Positions 33,801-45,889 of a stretch of 64,000 nucleotides of DNA are shown here, in pieces. The stretch is from assembly GCA_035771175.1 (NCBI GenBank), contig CM069598.1:12072539-12136538 (forward strand), read 5' to 3'. The notes under the pieces are model-generated. The model did no database searches. It was not told where the DNA came from and saw only the letters and a program-made list of their open reading frames with translations. A program made the translations under genes and the position numbers. This DNA is from Paratinospora sagittata. Lineage: Eukaryota > Streptophyta > Magnoliopsida > Ranunculales > Menispermaceae. Position 1 is the first letter of the stretch. Each line of letters starts with the position of its first letter.

Positions 33801-36800
33801 TGCAATGGGATATTTGGTCATTTCTGTGCACCAACGCTGAGAAATGATGGATCCTTCTCTCTGTTCATGAGCTGCCTTACCTTAAATGTTGTACAAAACA
33901 CGCACACAACCGATCAGTTTGTTTCAAATAATCTTTGAAGGAGGTTGATCATATTTCTGTTTTCATTGTGTGCCAAAATCTCTTATATCTTTGAACTGAG
34001 GTAACTTCTGTTGAATTGTTGGATCTACGTGACCAGTAACTAAAACTCGACATATTGTGTGCCATGCAGGCAGACCAGCTGTGGATTAATTGCGGACTAC
34101 ATTTGATGTGCATGAAAAAATCTGGTATTCTTGACTTACATCTTTCTGGGAAAATGCCCATTTGCTCCAAGGAAACCAACTCAATGCAGTCATTAGAAGA
34201 AAGGGACCTAAAGAACACCATCAGTGCTTTGCCTTCCTGGACATGGCAAACGTTTTTAGATTGTTTAATAAACAGCAATATGGATTTTCGTGTTTCTGGA
34301 GAGGATGACTCTAAGAACTGGTACACTGTGTATCTAAAATCTCTTAAATCATTTTTCAGTTGGCCCAATGAGTCAAGACGGTCTCTAAGTGCCAAGTTGC
34401 TTGAAATAACTGCAAACAATGCCCCATCACCTGCAGTTCAACCACCTGTTTATGGTCCAGCGCCGTCACCTGGTCCTGCTTCTGTCAGTTCTCCAGCTCC
34501 TAATCCTCAGCGTCGTTTTACGGCTCCACAACGACCATTTTTTCCCGATCTTGATCCAAACGTTCAATCTCCATCAAGTACACAGATGTCAGCGAGTCCA
34601 GATTACACTCCATATTTGCCTTCCAAAAAACATCATAGTCGGAGAAGAGTTGTTGTTGCTGTAGTTGTAACTGCGGCAGGAACATTTCTACTTGCAACAT
34701 TACTTTTTTGTTGCTATCTTAAATGTAAAAATAACAATGGCTCGAGCAATGGACCAAAGGATGAGAGGCCGCTCCTCTCCTTAAGCTTAAATGATTTCTC
34801 TATTAGTAAGTATAGATGAGATTGGTCTAATTTTGTTTTCTTTTGTCATAAACTTCAATGACTTAATTTTGTTTCTCTTTTTAATTTTGACTTTTCAGGT
34901 TCCTCGCACAATGCTTTTGCTAAGGGAAATTCAGTTAACAAAGAGAAATTTGGAAATTTATCTTTGAGTGACTCAAGTCAAAATGGGAAGCAATTGTCTG
35001 TGGCTAACAAATTGTCAGTCATGCCCGATATAGCCAAATCCTCACAAACTGAAGCTCCTTTTTTGGGAACTACATTTGGAGTTGCCAAACCATCAATGGA
35101 GTATTCTACTGCATCTAACAATATTGCACCAGTAACATCAACATCTCTAAAACCTCCTCGTGGGAGGGCTTCTACACCACCAGCTCCTACACCACCATCT
35201 CCTGGGCCCCCTCCTCTAAGACCACCATCGTTTGGGCCTCCTCCTAGACCTCCATCTTCTGCGCCACCTCCACCTAGACCACCAACTTCTGGACCCCCTC
35301 CTCCTAGACCACCACCTCCGCCACCTATGTCTGGTATCAAACCTGGTCCTCGTCCACCACCACCTCCGAGTGGTCCACCTCGCGCCCCACAACCTTCACC
35401 CCTTGGGCCATATCATCCAGTAAATACAGCTGGTGCTGGAATTGGCTCAAAAGCCGATGAAGCTCCAAAGACTAAGCTCAAGCCATTCTTTTGGGACAAA
35501 GTTCTTGCAAATCCTGATCAATCAATGGTTTGGCATCAGATCAAATCAGGCTCATTCCAGTAAGGCTCTGTACATCTTTTTCTTTTCTTAGTCATGTCTA
35601 TGATGTAATATGCAGTGTAAAATGTGAAATATACTAAAGCTGCTCCTTTGAGCTTCACAGGTTCAATGAGGAGATGATCGAAACTCTCTTTGGATACAAT
35701 GCTGTTGATAAAAACAGGACTGAACGCAAGAAAGAATCAACTTCTCAAGATCCTCCAGTTCAGTATGTTCAAATAATTGATCCTAAGAAGGCACAAAACC
35801 TATCAATTCTTTTACGAGCACTAAATGTGACAATTGAAGAAGTCTGTGATGCATTGATGGAAGGTGATCCCCTATTCTCCATAAATTCTGAAAGAAATGA
35901 GTTGCAAATTTCACCTATAAAGAATAAGTTGCAATATGATGTGACTGCCATTTTGATAACGATAAAAATTATAACACACCCTATGCTTGATCTTGTTTGT
36001 TGTTGTGATTAATTTTGTTTTGACATAAGGCACATATGGTCAATGTTAGGGCATATATTTGGACAGGTAAGGGATTCTATCCTGGTCTGTGTTCAAATTG
36101 CAGGACACATAATACCCCGGAGTTATAAGATGCGTGTACTTTAGCAATGAGAAAGGTTGTCCTTCTATTGGTTAACTTGGAGAGGTACACATGCTCCAAA
36201 TATGGGTACTTATTTAGTTCATTTTCCTGTAGCTGGCGAGAAAGGAAAGGAATTTTATTGAGCGAAAAGTTTCACGAAGAGAAACTAAGATAAGGCAGAT
36301 TAAGAGCAAAAAAAAAAAAAAGAAAGAAAGAAAGAAAGAAAGTAGTCCACTCAACTACTCATTCATCATCTCTGATCATCTTATGCAATATAGCCAGATT
36401 CACAGCGCTAGGGACTAAATACATTCATGCTTATACAAATATGGCAGGCTTTAGCATTATGAATGGTTTCATCTCTTCTCCTTTCTCTCCCTTCCAAACA
36501 AATAAAATCGCTAACTTTTTATTATTACTTGAAATTATCAAGAAAAAAGCTTGATGAGTGCAACTACTATACTTCTCAGTGACCAATTTCAGGAATAGCC
36601 AGGATGTTTTGACTCTTGAGTTGGGGTTGATCCCTTCAAGCTTGCCATGTTACATGCATATCAATGATAAATTGATATTCCGCATTCTCTAACATGGTCA
36701 GTGGATAGAATGCTCTGCAAGGAAGCTTGCAAATGGAAGCCATTTTCTTCTTTTTCTTTGTGTTTGCATATAAATGAATGATTGTGAATCTGGTTGTTTA

Positions 36801-39187
36801 TTTTTTTGCTATCCCTCAGTATTAACTGGTTCTGATAAAAAATAATAATAATAAAAAATAAAAAACCAATGTGAGTGCCTCATCTCCGTGTGTGTGTTGC
36901 TAACTTGCTCCAGCTGTGTGTCAAACAAGGCCTGGTACTTCTTTTAAGTGTTAGATCTGTTTGATCCCTGCTTCTGCAGATTTCACATGAACAAAATATG
37001 AGGTTGTATTTCATTCCCTTCATGCAGACGTCAACTCCATTTCAATTTAAAAGTATGAAATCAGCAGTTAAAACCCTTAGAATGGCTTGATTGGAAAAAA
37101 AAAAGGAAAAAAAAGTTCCCCAAATTACAGGGCCAACCATGAAATTAAGCCGGTTTTCTAACATAGCAATAACTTGCCAAAAGGATCATTATTAAAAGAA
37201 ATTGCAATCTCTCTCCTGGACTTTGTTGTTTAAAATGTTTGCTGTATTTATTTACGTAAATGTGTTAATTCAACCAGGAAATGAGCTTCCACTGGAGCTT
37301 CTAGATACTTTGTTGAAGATGGCCCCAACAGCAGAAGAAGAAGTGAAGCTTAAGCAATATAGTGGTGAGCTTTCCCAGCTAGGGCCAGCAGAGAGGTTCT
37401 TAAAAGTATTGGTTGCTATTCCTTTTGCTTTTAAGCGATTGGAGTCATTGGCTTTTATGACTTATCTTCAAGAAGAAGTCTCAGGCATCAAAGAGTCGTT
37501 AGCAACTTTAGAGGTAAGGATGCTATTCAATACATTGAGCTTCTTATTACATTTGTTGCTTGCACTAATTAAGTACTTGTACAGCTTATCTACTCCTTAT
37601 CTAATAAAGTAAGACCATGAAAGGGTAAGGTAAGGAAAGCATCTATATTTATAGCCATGGCTGTGGTTTGTAGATAATGAACTCAAATGTTCTGTTTGTG
37701 ATGGCTGTGAAGTAATGCTTTCCAGCCTGAGATACTAAGAGAATAGGCTCAAATGTCAGGAGTTTTGACTTGGATTCTTGTTATCATGTGTACGGTGTAC
37801 CCAATCATTATTTTAATAAAAAATATTTTCATGTTGTATGGACTGAATGGTATTTATGCTTAAAAAGATCTGTGCAAATGTTGAAAAACAGGAGTATATC
37901 ATAGGACAGCTCGTTATCTCTTATCTTTTTTTGGGTGAATAGTGGACGAAGAATGAGGGGTTGGTAACTTCAGAAAACAATATACATTTTGAAAGAATTA
38001 TGAATCATGCTGAAGTTTCCTAAACAAGTAGCATTCTATCCATGTGCATCTCTGGCTTTACTTTCCTTCATTAATGAAAGATATAATAGCTCCATGTTAG
38101 TTCATTTGCCCCCAGTTGGATTGGGGGACCGAATTGATTATAGAGACATGAGCTTGTCGATTTATTAGTGAACAAAAAAAAAAGTTATATCTAGGCGGGT
38201 GAATAGATTGACTTTGAAATAACAACAATTAATTACTATTGCTATAGAGAAAGAAGAATTGGGAATGTTGGACAGGATCAGTATCTTGCCTTTATGATAC
38301 ATGGTTGGTTTCAGTTTGATTTGTGATTGACGCTGAAATGCATTCCGCAGGTGGCATGCAAGGAACTCCGAAGCAGTCGGCTTTTCTTGAAACTCCTGGA
38401 AGCTGTTCTTAAAACTGGCAATCGCATGAATGATGGTACCTTCCGTGGTGGAGCACAAGCTTTCAAACTTGACACGCTCTTGAAACTTGCTGATGTTAAA
38501 GGAACTGATGGAAAGACTACACTCTTGCGCTTTGTTGTCCAAGAGATAATCCGTTCAGAAGGCATAAGAGCTGCCCGTATAGCAAGAGAGAGTAGCCCGA
38601 GCGTCTCTAGCATTGAATTGGAAGATCAAGTAAAAGATTCTTTCCACGGTACAGAAGATCATTATCGCAGCCTTGGTCTCCAAGTGGTTTCAGGTTTGGG
38701 TGGTGAACTTGAGAATGTCAGGAAGGCAGCGGGTTTGGACGCTGATGGCTTAACGGGCATTCTGTCCAAGCTCAACCTTGAATTGGTGAAGAGCAGAGAC
38801 TTTCTGAACTCTCAGATGAAAAGTTCCAAGGAAGACAGTGGATTCCATCATACACTCCAGAGTTTTGTGCATCATGCTGAGGTTGATATTACTTCACTGT
38901 TGGGGGAAGAAAAGAGGATAATGGCTCTGGTGAAGAGCACTGCTGATTACTTCCATGGAAATGCAAAGAAGGATGAGGGCTTGCGTCTGTTTGTAATAGT
39001 TCGGGATTTCCTAATAATTTTAAACAAAACATGCAGAGAAGTGAGAGAATCAACAATGAGACCCTCTAAAACTCCAGAAAATAGGGAGTCCGTGCGAGTT
39101 CCACATTCTCCCGATGCACACCAGAGGCTTTTTCCCACTATTATGGAGCGGCGGATGGATAATTCCAGTTCAGATGATGAGAGCTAA
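30822..39187 (+). CDS. Class I formin (FH1-FH2 actin nucleator), six exons
   Basis: Exons: 30822-30962, 34070-34805, 34899-35559, 35661-35863, 37278-37513, 38351-39187. All introns are GT-AG and the frame closes to 937 aa. Order in the protein: signal peptide (about 1-22, VVVFVILLGAS), an extracytoplasmic region with the plant-formin phrase FRVSGEDDSKNWYTVY and a Pro/Ser wall-facing segment (about residues 170-235), one transmembrane helix (about 241-266, VVVAVVVTAAGTFLLATLLF followed by CCYLKCK), and an FH1 region (about 378-475) with many PPPP/PPRPP runs that bind profilin. FH2 runs from about 482 (KLKPFFWDKV) to about 880, with FNEEMIETLFG, GNRMNDGTFRGGAQAFKLDT and LADVKGTDGKTTLLRFVV. Class I formins nucleate actin at the plasma membrane while anchored to the wall. 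Intron 1 is 3.1 kb because of a hAT-like element with a nested SINE. The first exon call is the least certain part. Confidence 0.92.
31674..32736. mobile_element. hAT-type non-autonomous element in formin intron 1
   Basis: The terminal inverted repeat is TAGGGGTGTCA…TGACACCCCTA, flanked by perfect 8-bp target duplications gtaaatag (31666-31673 and 32737-32744), the size made by hAT transposases. Both subterminal zones are full of the ggtttggtt/aaccaaacc motif, as expected of hAT transposase binding regions. The interior has no transposase frame; about 140 bp of it is a later SINE insertion with its TSD. It lies wholly in intron 1, so it is spliced out if the formin is expressed. Confidence 0.88.
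31987..32112 (-). mobile_element. Au-like SINE nested in the hAT element
   Basis: The minus strand begins with a B-box-bearing head (GGTTCGAGTCGTGGAAACAA, CTCTTGCAAAGCA) and runs through caatagaccca to GCGCTAGGCTACCC. From memory this is the conserved sequence of the plant Au SINE family. The 5' head is shortened. It is flanked by direct repeats of tgttcaaatcatct (31973-31986 and 32113-32126), which show that it inserted into the hAT element after that element existed. Confidence 0.85.
35864..37277 (+). other. Formin intron 4 with GAAA microsatellite
   Basis: GT-AG intron of 1.4 kb between two FH2-coding exons. It holds an (A)n(GAAA)n tract at about 36309-36342 and otherwise unremarkable AT-rich sequence. 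The exon 4 frame reads through 50 codons into the intron before a stop, so retention would truncate FH2. Confidence 0.8.
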
Positions 39188-40187
39188 CCCAATTAGTTTC
39201 CATCATCTAGAGGTATGCATTTTTTTTTTTCTTTTTTTGTCTTCTTGGTAACTATAATACTTCTGTGAATGGTACCTTGTAAAAAAAAATTTCAGGACAA
39301 AGAGTGACAAAGAATAGCTATCATTTCTTGTTGATGCATATTAATAAATGAGAAGTTCTACATTGACATTCATAACATAGATAGAAACGTCACTTTTAAT
39401 ACACCATTAGATTGTCTCGAATAATATGTTGGTACATGAGTCAAGACAATCCAATAATGCATTGATGGAAATGTCCTATCAATGTACACCATGGATGTCA
39501 CGTTATCATTTTCCATTATATTTGCTTACATTGATTACATGAAGTTTCTTTTTGACCTTTATGTTCCTGTTTCTTGTCATTATTCAGGTGGTGCTGTAAA
39601 GTGGTCAGCAAAATTCTTGACACTGTACAAGAATATATTTCTCTCAACTCTAGCCAGAAGGATTTCAGTGTCTTTAATTTCATTGCCTCAATTCATTTGT
39701 TGATGCCAATTTTGTACATGTCATTTGTAGATGTAAATTAGAATTCTTTTGAAAGAGATGGGCATGAATCCATGATTGCTCAACTCCCAAGGTGCAAGAG
39801 CTCCTGAAATTGGTATAATAGCAGCGATTTCTCACTCTTGTCATTTGGAAACTGAAAAAATGGAGAACTGAGATGCTTGCAGCAATGCCCTCTTGTATTT
39901 TCAGCTATTATTACTGGTTTAGAATTTTTTATTTTTTATTTTTCTGTTCCGGGCATATAATATAGTGGTTGTTTTCTCATTCATCTTCCTCTTCCTTCTG
40001 ACAATAATGGGTTCTAGAGAAAGTTGGACATAGTACCAATCTGCATGCTAATAGTAGCCATTGCTATGCATAGCACTTCCATATCTGGGGATTAAAAACA
40101 TGAATCTTTCAAGTTTTTGGCATGGCTTGGATTCACGATCTCTATTAAAGCCTAGAATCACATATTGTGTTAATAACTCAGAAAGAG
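39188..40187 (+). other. Formin 3' UTR and downstream region
   Basis: No further coding frame. A possible 3'-UTR intron lies between ctagag|gtatgc (39212) and aatttcag (39295). A small foldback element sits at 39358-39487. The poly(A) site cannot be placed with certainty. Confidence 0.4.
39358..39487. mobile_element. Short foldback (MITE-like) element, ~130 bp
   Basis: Left arm tacattgacattcataaca…ccattagattgtct pairs with right arm agacaatccaataatgcattg…ctatcaatgta, with a loop of about 25 bp. Transcribed as part of the formin 3' UTR or flank it would form an imperfect hairpin of about 55 bp per arm. No clear target duplication was seen. Confidence 0.6.
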
Positions 40188-41270
40188 AACGTTTGGTATG
40201 GGTAATGTGTAGGATGAGAATGAAAATTTTAATTTTTTTTTTGTTTCACTCTTTGCTTTTTTAAGGTAGCGAAAAGGGATTTTTGAAAAAGTAATATTTC
40301 AACTATAATGAAAAAGTGATTCTTATTAAGATACGTGATATTTATTTACTTTCTTGAAAAAATAATTATCGTGAAAAAGTTTTTTTATTTATTTATTATT
40401 TTTTTATAAAAGTGAAAAAAAGGAAAGAAAGAAAGAAAAAACCATGATTAAGAAGTCCTTATTTCATATGTTAAGAAACTTTTATTTGGATTTGATAAAT
40501 TTTGAGCATTTTTCATAGGTTAAAATGTAACAATTGACTCTTATTTGATTTGATCTTCTTAAATAATAAAAATAATATTTGAATAAAACATATTATTTTT
40601 TTAATTTAATATTAATAGTTAATATAATTTAGCATTAACTTAAAAATAATAAGAACATTTTTAATTTTATGAAATATTTATTTTATTATTTTAATAAAAG
40701 TAATTTTATTTTTTTCATTACAAACTAATTTTATTTTTTTTTTTTCAAAAAAAACCAATTTTACCATTTTTATTAAAAAACAAGTTTATTATTTTAATGA
40801 AAACCTAATTTTTTTTATTTTCAATAAAAAATTACGATTACTAGTATTCTTGGGAACAATACTAATATTGGTAATTTGTTCATTATCATTAAAAATTACT
40901 ACACATTTGGCTTTTGGTGAACGAATGCCATGAAAGTTCAGACTATTTTTTTGATACTGCGATCACATAAAAACATAAACTTTGTGGTTCAATAGCTAAA
41001 TACAAGACAATTAATTTTATCATTTTTAATAAAAAATAATTTATTATTTAAATAAAAATAGTTTTATTATTTTTTATATTTAATAAAAATTATTTTATTT
41101 ATCAAAGATTTGAGTGTGCTAAGAAACACAATAAAACGATATTCTTAAAAAAATTGTATAAGATTTTTATGTGTAACCAAACATAATAATATAACATTCT
41201 CATATTAAAATTTTCATTAATCATTTTCTTAGAAATTTGATTTTCGTTTCTGCATACCAAATGCCACAAA
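40188..41270. mobile_element. AT-rich non-autonomous element, related copy at 52716-52890
   Basis: The left end acgtttggtatgggtaatg…gagaatgaaaatttt and the right end …gattttcgtttctgcataccaaatgcc are inverted matches (catttggtatgcag on the reverse strand). The interior is nearly pure A/T with no coding frame. The last 160 bp (caaacataataatataacattctcat…) recur at 52716-52890. The limits are approximate and the superfamily is not clear. Confidence 0.5.
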
Positions 41271-41275
41271 AAGTA

Positions 41276-41581
41276 TTAAGGTGTGTTTGATTTGGGAGAA
41301 AATATAAATTTTTAAAAAAAATTTGTAATTTTCTTGAAAATTTTTTTTAATGTTTGGTTGACAAAAAAAAAGTGAAAAAATTAAAAAAAAATCTCGAGCC
41401 CGGTATTTTCTCACTATAATTTTCTCAGACAAGAGGTGAGAAAAAATAATTTTTTTTCTTTTGCACTGAATTCGAAAAAGTTACAATTTTATAACTAATA
41501 ATTAACTACGAAAATATTTTCTTATGTCTAGCTATACACTCATAAGAAATTTCTCGAGAAAATAGGTAAACACACCCTTAT
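41276..41581. mobile_element. Short TIR element (~305 bp), MITE-like
   Basis: Terminal inverted repeats taaggtgtgttt and aaacacacccttat flank an AT-rich non-coding core, with tat on both outer sides as a possible 3-bp target duplication. It lies about 465 bp upstream of the PPR start codon, so it may be part of that gene's promoter region. Confidence 0.5.
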
Positions 41582-42045
41582 ATTTTTCTTCAAGACAATG
41601 TTTTAAGATGGTGCCAAGGATACTCGGCTGTTAAATTAACCAAGTCTTGTGGTTCAGCTTAAAGCCATTTAATACACTAACCTGTCCAAGTGTAAAGCCC
41701 ATCTGCCCATGTATGTATATTTACTAATTTTCTATAAAATCGTTACTTACAAGAAACCATTTAATTAATATTGTAGTAAATCTCGAGATCAAATCCTAGC
41801 AAAATATCTCTTGGTAGAAAAGGTCGTTAAACTAACCTGACTTCTTCCTGGCACCAGCTAGAAGGCGGAGCACTCGATGTTGGAATTTCTATCACCCAAG
41901 AACAACTTCAAACATGAACGAAAGAAAAACCAATTCCGTCGATTTTGGGTCATCTAATAAAAGGTACAATTCTTCGATCCTTTTCTCCTGGGACGATCTA
42001 ATTTCACTCCCTCTTTAAAAAATTTACACGCAATTATTACATTAA

Positions 42046-44178
42046 ATGGAAATCCCACTCTCCCGTTTCCATAACATTTCGTTTACTGACATTCAAACCA
42101 GTTTTAGATTCCCTTGCTTTCTTTTAGACCCTACCAAAATCTCATCAAACACCCAGATTCCAATTTTTTCTGGGTTTGATCTGTTCAAAAGAAGGAAAAG
42201 TGGGCACCCACTATTTGTCACCAATTGTTCTTCTGTTGAACAAGGATTGAAACCAAGACCACCCAGGCCAAAATCCAGTAAAATTGTTGAAGATAATGAA
42301 ATTAGTAGTAGCCCAGATGAGGAGGAATTAGAGAGGAGGAAATTGGGTTTAGGACTGTGTAGTGAGATTGAGAAGCGTGTTGTTTATAAAGGGTATGAAG
42401 ATGCACTTGAATTGTTTGAGATTTTGGAGTGTCAGGGTGGTTATGTGGTCGGTGCAAGCACTTATGATGCATTGGTGAATGCATGTATTGGTGTGAGATC
42501 GGTTAGATGGGTCAAAAGGGTGTATAATTACATGATTAGAAGTGGGTTTGAAGCAGATCAGTATTTGAGGAACAGGGTGTTGTTGATGCATGTTAAATGT
42601 GGGATGATGGTTGATGCACGATACCTGTTTGATGAAATGCCAGAGAGGAATTTAACTTCTTGGAATATAATTATTGGGGGACTTGTTGATGCTGGAGATT
42701 ATGAAGAAGCTTTTGACTTGTTTTTGATGATGTGGGTGGAGTTTTCGGATGCTAGCTCCCGCACTGTTGCAACTATGATCCGGGCTTCTGCTGGATTAGG
42801 TGAAGTTTATGTAGGGAGCCAATTGCATTCTTGTGCTTTGAAGATGGGTGTGCATGGAGATATGTATGTGTCTTGTACTTTGATTGATATGTATAGCAAG
42901 TGTGGTTTCATTGAAGATGCTCGACATGTTTTTGATGGGATGCAGGAGAAAACAGTGGTTGGATGGAACTCGATTATAGCTGGGTATGCACTTCATGGTC
43001 ACAGTGAGGAAGGCCTAGACCTGTATTATCGGATGCGGGACTCGGGTGTAAAGATGGATTACTTCACTTTCTCAATAATCATTAGTATATGTGCGCGTTT
43101 AGCTTCAGTAGAACATGCTAAGCAAGCTCATGCAGGTCTAGTTAGACAAGGTTTTGTATCAGATATAGTAGCTAATACGGCTCTTGTGGATTTCTATAGT
43201 AAATGGGGTAAGATTGAAGATGCCCAAAATGTTTTTGATAAGATGCCCACTAAGAATGTCATGTCTTGGAATGCTTTAATTGGTGGTTACGGTAACCATG
43301 GTAGAGGGACTGAGGCTGTCAAGATGTTTGAGTGCATGGTTTCTGAAGGGATGGTTCCCAATCACGTCACTTTTCTAGCTGTTTTATCCTCTTGTGCTAA
43401 TTCTGGTTTATGCGAAAGAGGGTGGGAGATTTTTGAGTCGATGTGCCAGGATCATAAGATCAAACCACGGGCAATGCATTATGCGTGTATGATCGAGTTG
43501 TTAGGAAGAGAAGGGCTCTTAGATGAAGCTTTTGCTTTGATAAAAAATGCTCCTTTCGATCCTACAGAGAACATGTGGGCGGCATTGCTGACCGCTTGTA
43601 GGATCCATAAGAACTACGAGTTAGGAAAATTTGCTGCCGAGAAGCTTTACAAAATGGAACCTGAGAAGCTAAGCAATTACATAGTTCTTTTCAATGTATA
43701 CAACAGTTCTGGAAGATTTAAAGAAGCCAAGGATGTTATACAGAGCTTGAAAGATAGAGGCTTGAGATTGCTTCCTGCATGTAGCTGGATTGAAGTTGGG
43801 AAAAAGCCTCATTTTTTCAGTTTTGGAGATAAATCCCATGTTCAAACTAAAGAAATTTATCAAAGATTAGACAGAGTGATGTTGGAAATAAGAAAGCTTG
43901 GCTATACTCCTGTAGATAAACACCTTCTTCCTGATGTGGATGAACAAAAGGAGCAGATTTCATCATATCATAGTGAGAAATTAGCAATTGCTTTTGGGCT
44001 TATTAGTACACCATCTTTTACACCATTGCAAGTAGTGCAAGGTCATCGAATCTGCGGCGATTGTCACGATGTGATTAAGTTGATAGCTTTAGTTACTAGA
44101 CGTGAAATTGTTGTAAGGGATGCTAGCAGATTTCATCATTTTAAAGATGGGACCTGTTCTTGTGGTGATTACTGGTGA
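42046..44178 (+). CDS. PPR protein, PLS class with DYW domain (At5g50390/EMB3141-like)
   Basis: Single-exon frame of 710 aa, complete from ATG to stop. The N-terminus (1-65) is Ser/Thr/Phe-rich with few acids, consistent with an organelle transit peptide. PLS-type PPR repeats run from about 130 to 590, with repeated signatures such as NRVLLMHVKCGMMVDARYLF, DEMPERNLTSWN, TLIDMYSKCGFIEDARHVFD, TALVDFYSKWGKIEDAQNVF. E/E+ motifs follow, then a DYW domain (about 615-710) with the deaminase-like HSE motif (YHSEKLAIAFGL), the CGDCHD zinc pair, and the exact terminal tripeptide DYW. In land plants such proteins bind organelle transcripts and the DYW domain catalyses C-to-U editing. From memory the closest Arabidopsis protein is the chloroplast-targeted At5g50390. 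The RNA target cannot be read from sequence. Confidence 0.93.
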   Translation: MEIPLSRFHNISFTDIQTSFRFPCFLLDPTKISSNTQIPIFSGFDLFKRRKSGHPLFVTNCSSVEQGLKPRPPRPKSSKIVEDNEISSSPDEEELERRKLGLGLCSEIEKRVVYKGYEDALELFEILECQGGYVVGASTYDALVNACIGVRSVRWVKRVYNYMIRSGFEADQYLRNRVLLMHVKCGMMVDARYLFDEMPERNLTSWNIIIGGLVDAGDYEEAFDLFLMMWVEFSDASSRTVATMIRASAGLGEVYVGSQLHSCALKMGVHGDMYVSCTLIDMYSKCGFIEDARHVFDGMQEKTVVGWNSIIAGYALHGHSEEGLDLYYRMRDSGVKMDYFTFSIIISICARLASVEHAKQAHAGLVRQGFVSDIVANTALVDFYSKWGKIEDAQNVFDKMPTKNVMSWNALIGGYGNHGRGTEAVKMFECMVSEGMVPNHVTFLAVLSSCANSGLCERGWEIFESMCQDHKIKPRAMHYACMIELLGREGLLDEAFALIKNAPFDPTENMWAALLTACRIHKNYELGKFAAEKLYKMEPEKLSNYIVLFNVYNSSGRFKEAKDVIQSLKDRGLRLLPACSWIEVGKKPHFFSFGDKSHVQTKEIYQRLDRVMLEIRKLGYTPVDKHLLPDVDEQKEQISSYHSEKLAIAFGLISTPSFTPLQVVQGHRICGDCHDVIKLIALVTRREIVVRDASRFHHFKDGTCSCGDYW

Positions 44179-44511
44179 TTATGATTTTTCATTTTAGAAA
44201 TAATTGCTTGCTATCATCATCTATCTGTAATTCATTATTCTCCAAGATGGTCTCTAGCATAGTTTGTAGCTCACAAATTAGTAAATCAAATCATGTACTA
44301 TTCTTTTCTAGTTTGCATGTAGACTACAACACTAGGTAATATAGTATCATATACATATATATACATACGTACATATTTATTTCTTTTGTTGTTTATATAT
44401 GTTGAATCTTTATTTTTTGTAGTAAAGGGTGCTCAAATTATATTCTGTTCAATCTGTACATTGGCCAGAATAAAATATGCAGCAAAATATGTGTTGCGTG
44501 ACAATGAGGGC

Positions 44512-44776
44512 TCGTTTGGTGCGCGGAATTGAATGAGATAAGACTTTTTGTAGTTCAAAGCTCATGTTTGGCTGCCGATCAAGATGAGATAAAAAATAAT
44601 TTCATTCTCATTTTTATCTCATTGTAATGGAATAAAATAGTGACGATCAAAAGGGGAATTATTTTTATCTCATTGTAATGGGTTTTACATTTTTTTTTTA
44701 TTGTTTAATTCTATCTTATTCAATTTAATCTAATCCTATAAAAATAATTTTATCTTATTCTGCCCACCAAATGAAC
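44512..44776. mobile_element. Short repeat with inverted ends (MITE-like)
   Basis: Left end gggctcgtttggtgcgcgga and right end tgcccaccaaatgaacacta are imperfect inverted repeats (ctcgtttggt against gttcatttggt). Inside, the phrase attttatctcattgtaatgg occurs twice. No target duplication was recognised, so the call is weak. Confidence 0.4.
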
Positions 44777-45880
44777 ACTAATACTTGCATGTGTTATTTT
44801 TCTTTTCCAGTATTTTTGAGTAAGATGGTGAAAGTTGTATTTTTTATTATAAGCATTTTCTCATTAAATATTTTGTGTTATTTTGTTTATCTGTTTTCTT
44901 TTTATGTAACAAGCTTTCAGTTGGGTTATTTTGAAAATTTTTGTTACTATCTACTAAATCATATTTTTTGAATATGTATATGTGTTTAAGTTTTATATCA
45001 TATTTTAGTTGGACTTATTTATAAAATTTAGGTTGGGTTTGATATCGTTTTTAAATCATATTTTTTGTATTTAAAAAGAAAAAGTAAAAAAAAAATTGTA
45101 AAAAACTCGTTTGGTTTATTGTGATTAAAAAAATGTTTTCAGAAAAAGTTCAGAAAAATAGATATTTTTAGAAAGCACGTAGAAATTATTTTTTAAATTT
45201 TTTTTAGTTGATTTGTTCTTAATGAAACTCATATAAATTTTTTTTAACTTAATTTAAAAAAAATAATAATAAATTGTATTCCAAACACATCCATCCTTCG
45301 TTTAATTAAAAAAAAGAAAAAAACTTGAAACTTCCGCTTTATTTTAGCATGAGTCCATAGATGCGAAAAGCCCGGGTCGTTCAACGGTCTAACCCGAACC
45401 AAACCAACGTACAAGGAAGGGTACGTTTGTAATTTTAGTTTCATGGTTCCGCTGCCGCTTGTCGCACCACTTAATTTTCTCACGACACCTGCTCAAATTT
45501 TATTTATTAATATTATTAGAATACCTTCCCATAAAATAACTTCATTGCATTTAATTCTTTTAGGAATTACATTTATATTTAAAAGTTGATTGTCACCTTA
45601 TTATTTTATTCTAAAAAACTTAAAACTGAATAAATAATTTCAATTTAAAAGAACAGAAAACTTGAATAAATAAATCTTTTATTTTATTTTATTGTATTAC
45701 CCTCTATTTAAAATTTATTAAAATAAAATAGAATTATTATTTTTAATAATAATGAAGACTTAAATCGACAAATTTTTAATGTATTATTTTATTTTTTTTC
45801 CCATTAATTTATATTTAGAAATAAGATAAACATTTTAAAATTAAAAGTAAGAAAAATATGAAATTGATAATCTATAATGC
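44777..45880. other. AT-rich spacer between the PPR and PNO1-like genes
   Basis: Runs of A/T with stops in all frames. A GC-richer island at about 45330-45490 (contains gcgaaaagcccgggtcg and gccgctgccgcttg) carries no supported gene and may be upstream promoter sequence of the next gene. Confidence 0.5.
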
Positions 45881-45889
45881 GGCTCCGCA

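Noticed and set aside
34978..35340. Gly-rich minus-strand frame of 120 codons
   Set aside because: It is the mirror of the proline-rich FH1 exon of the formin (CCN/GGN codons) and has no support of its own.
42302..43002. Minus-strand frames rich in His/Ile/Asn
   Set aside because: Antisense shadows of the intact PPR gene.
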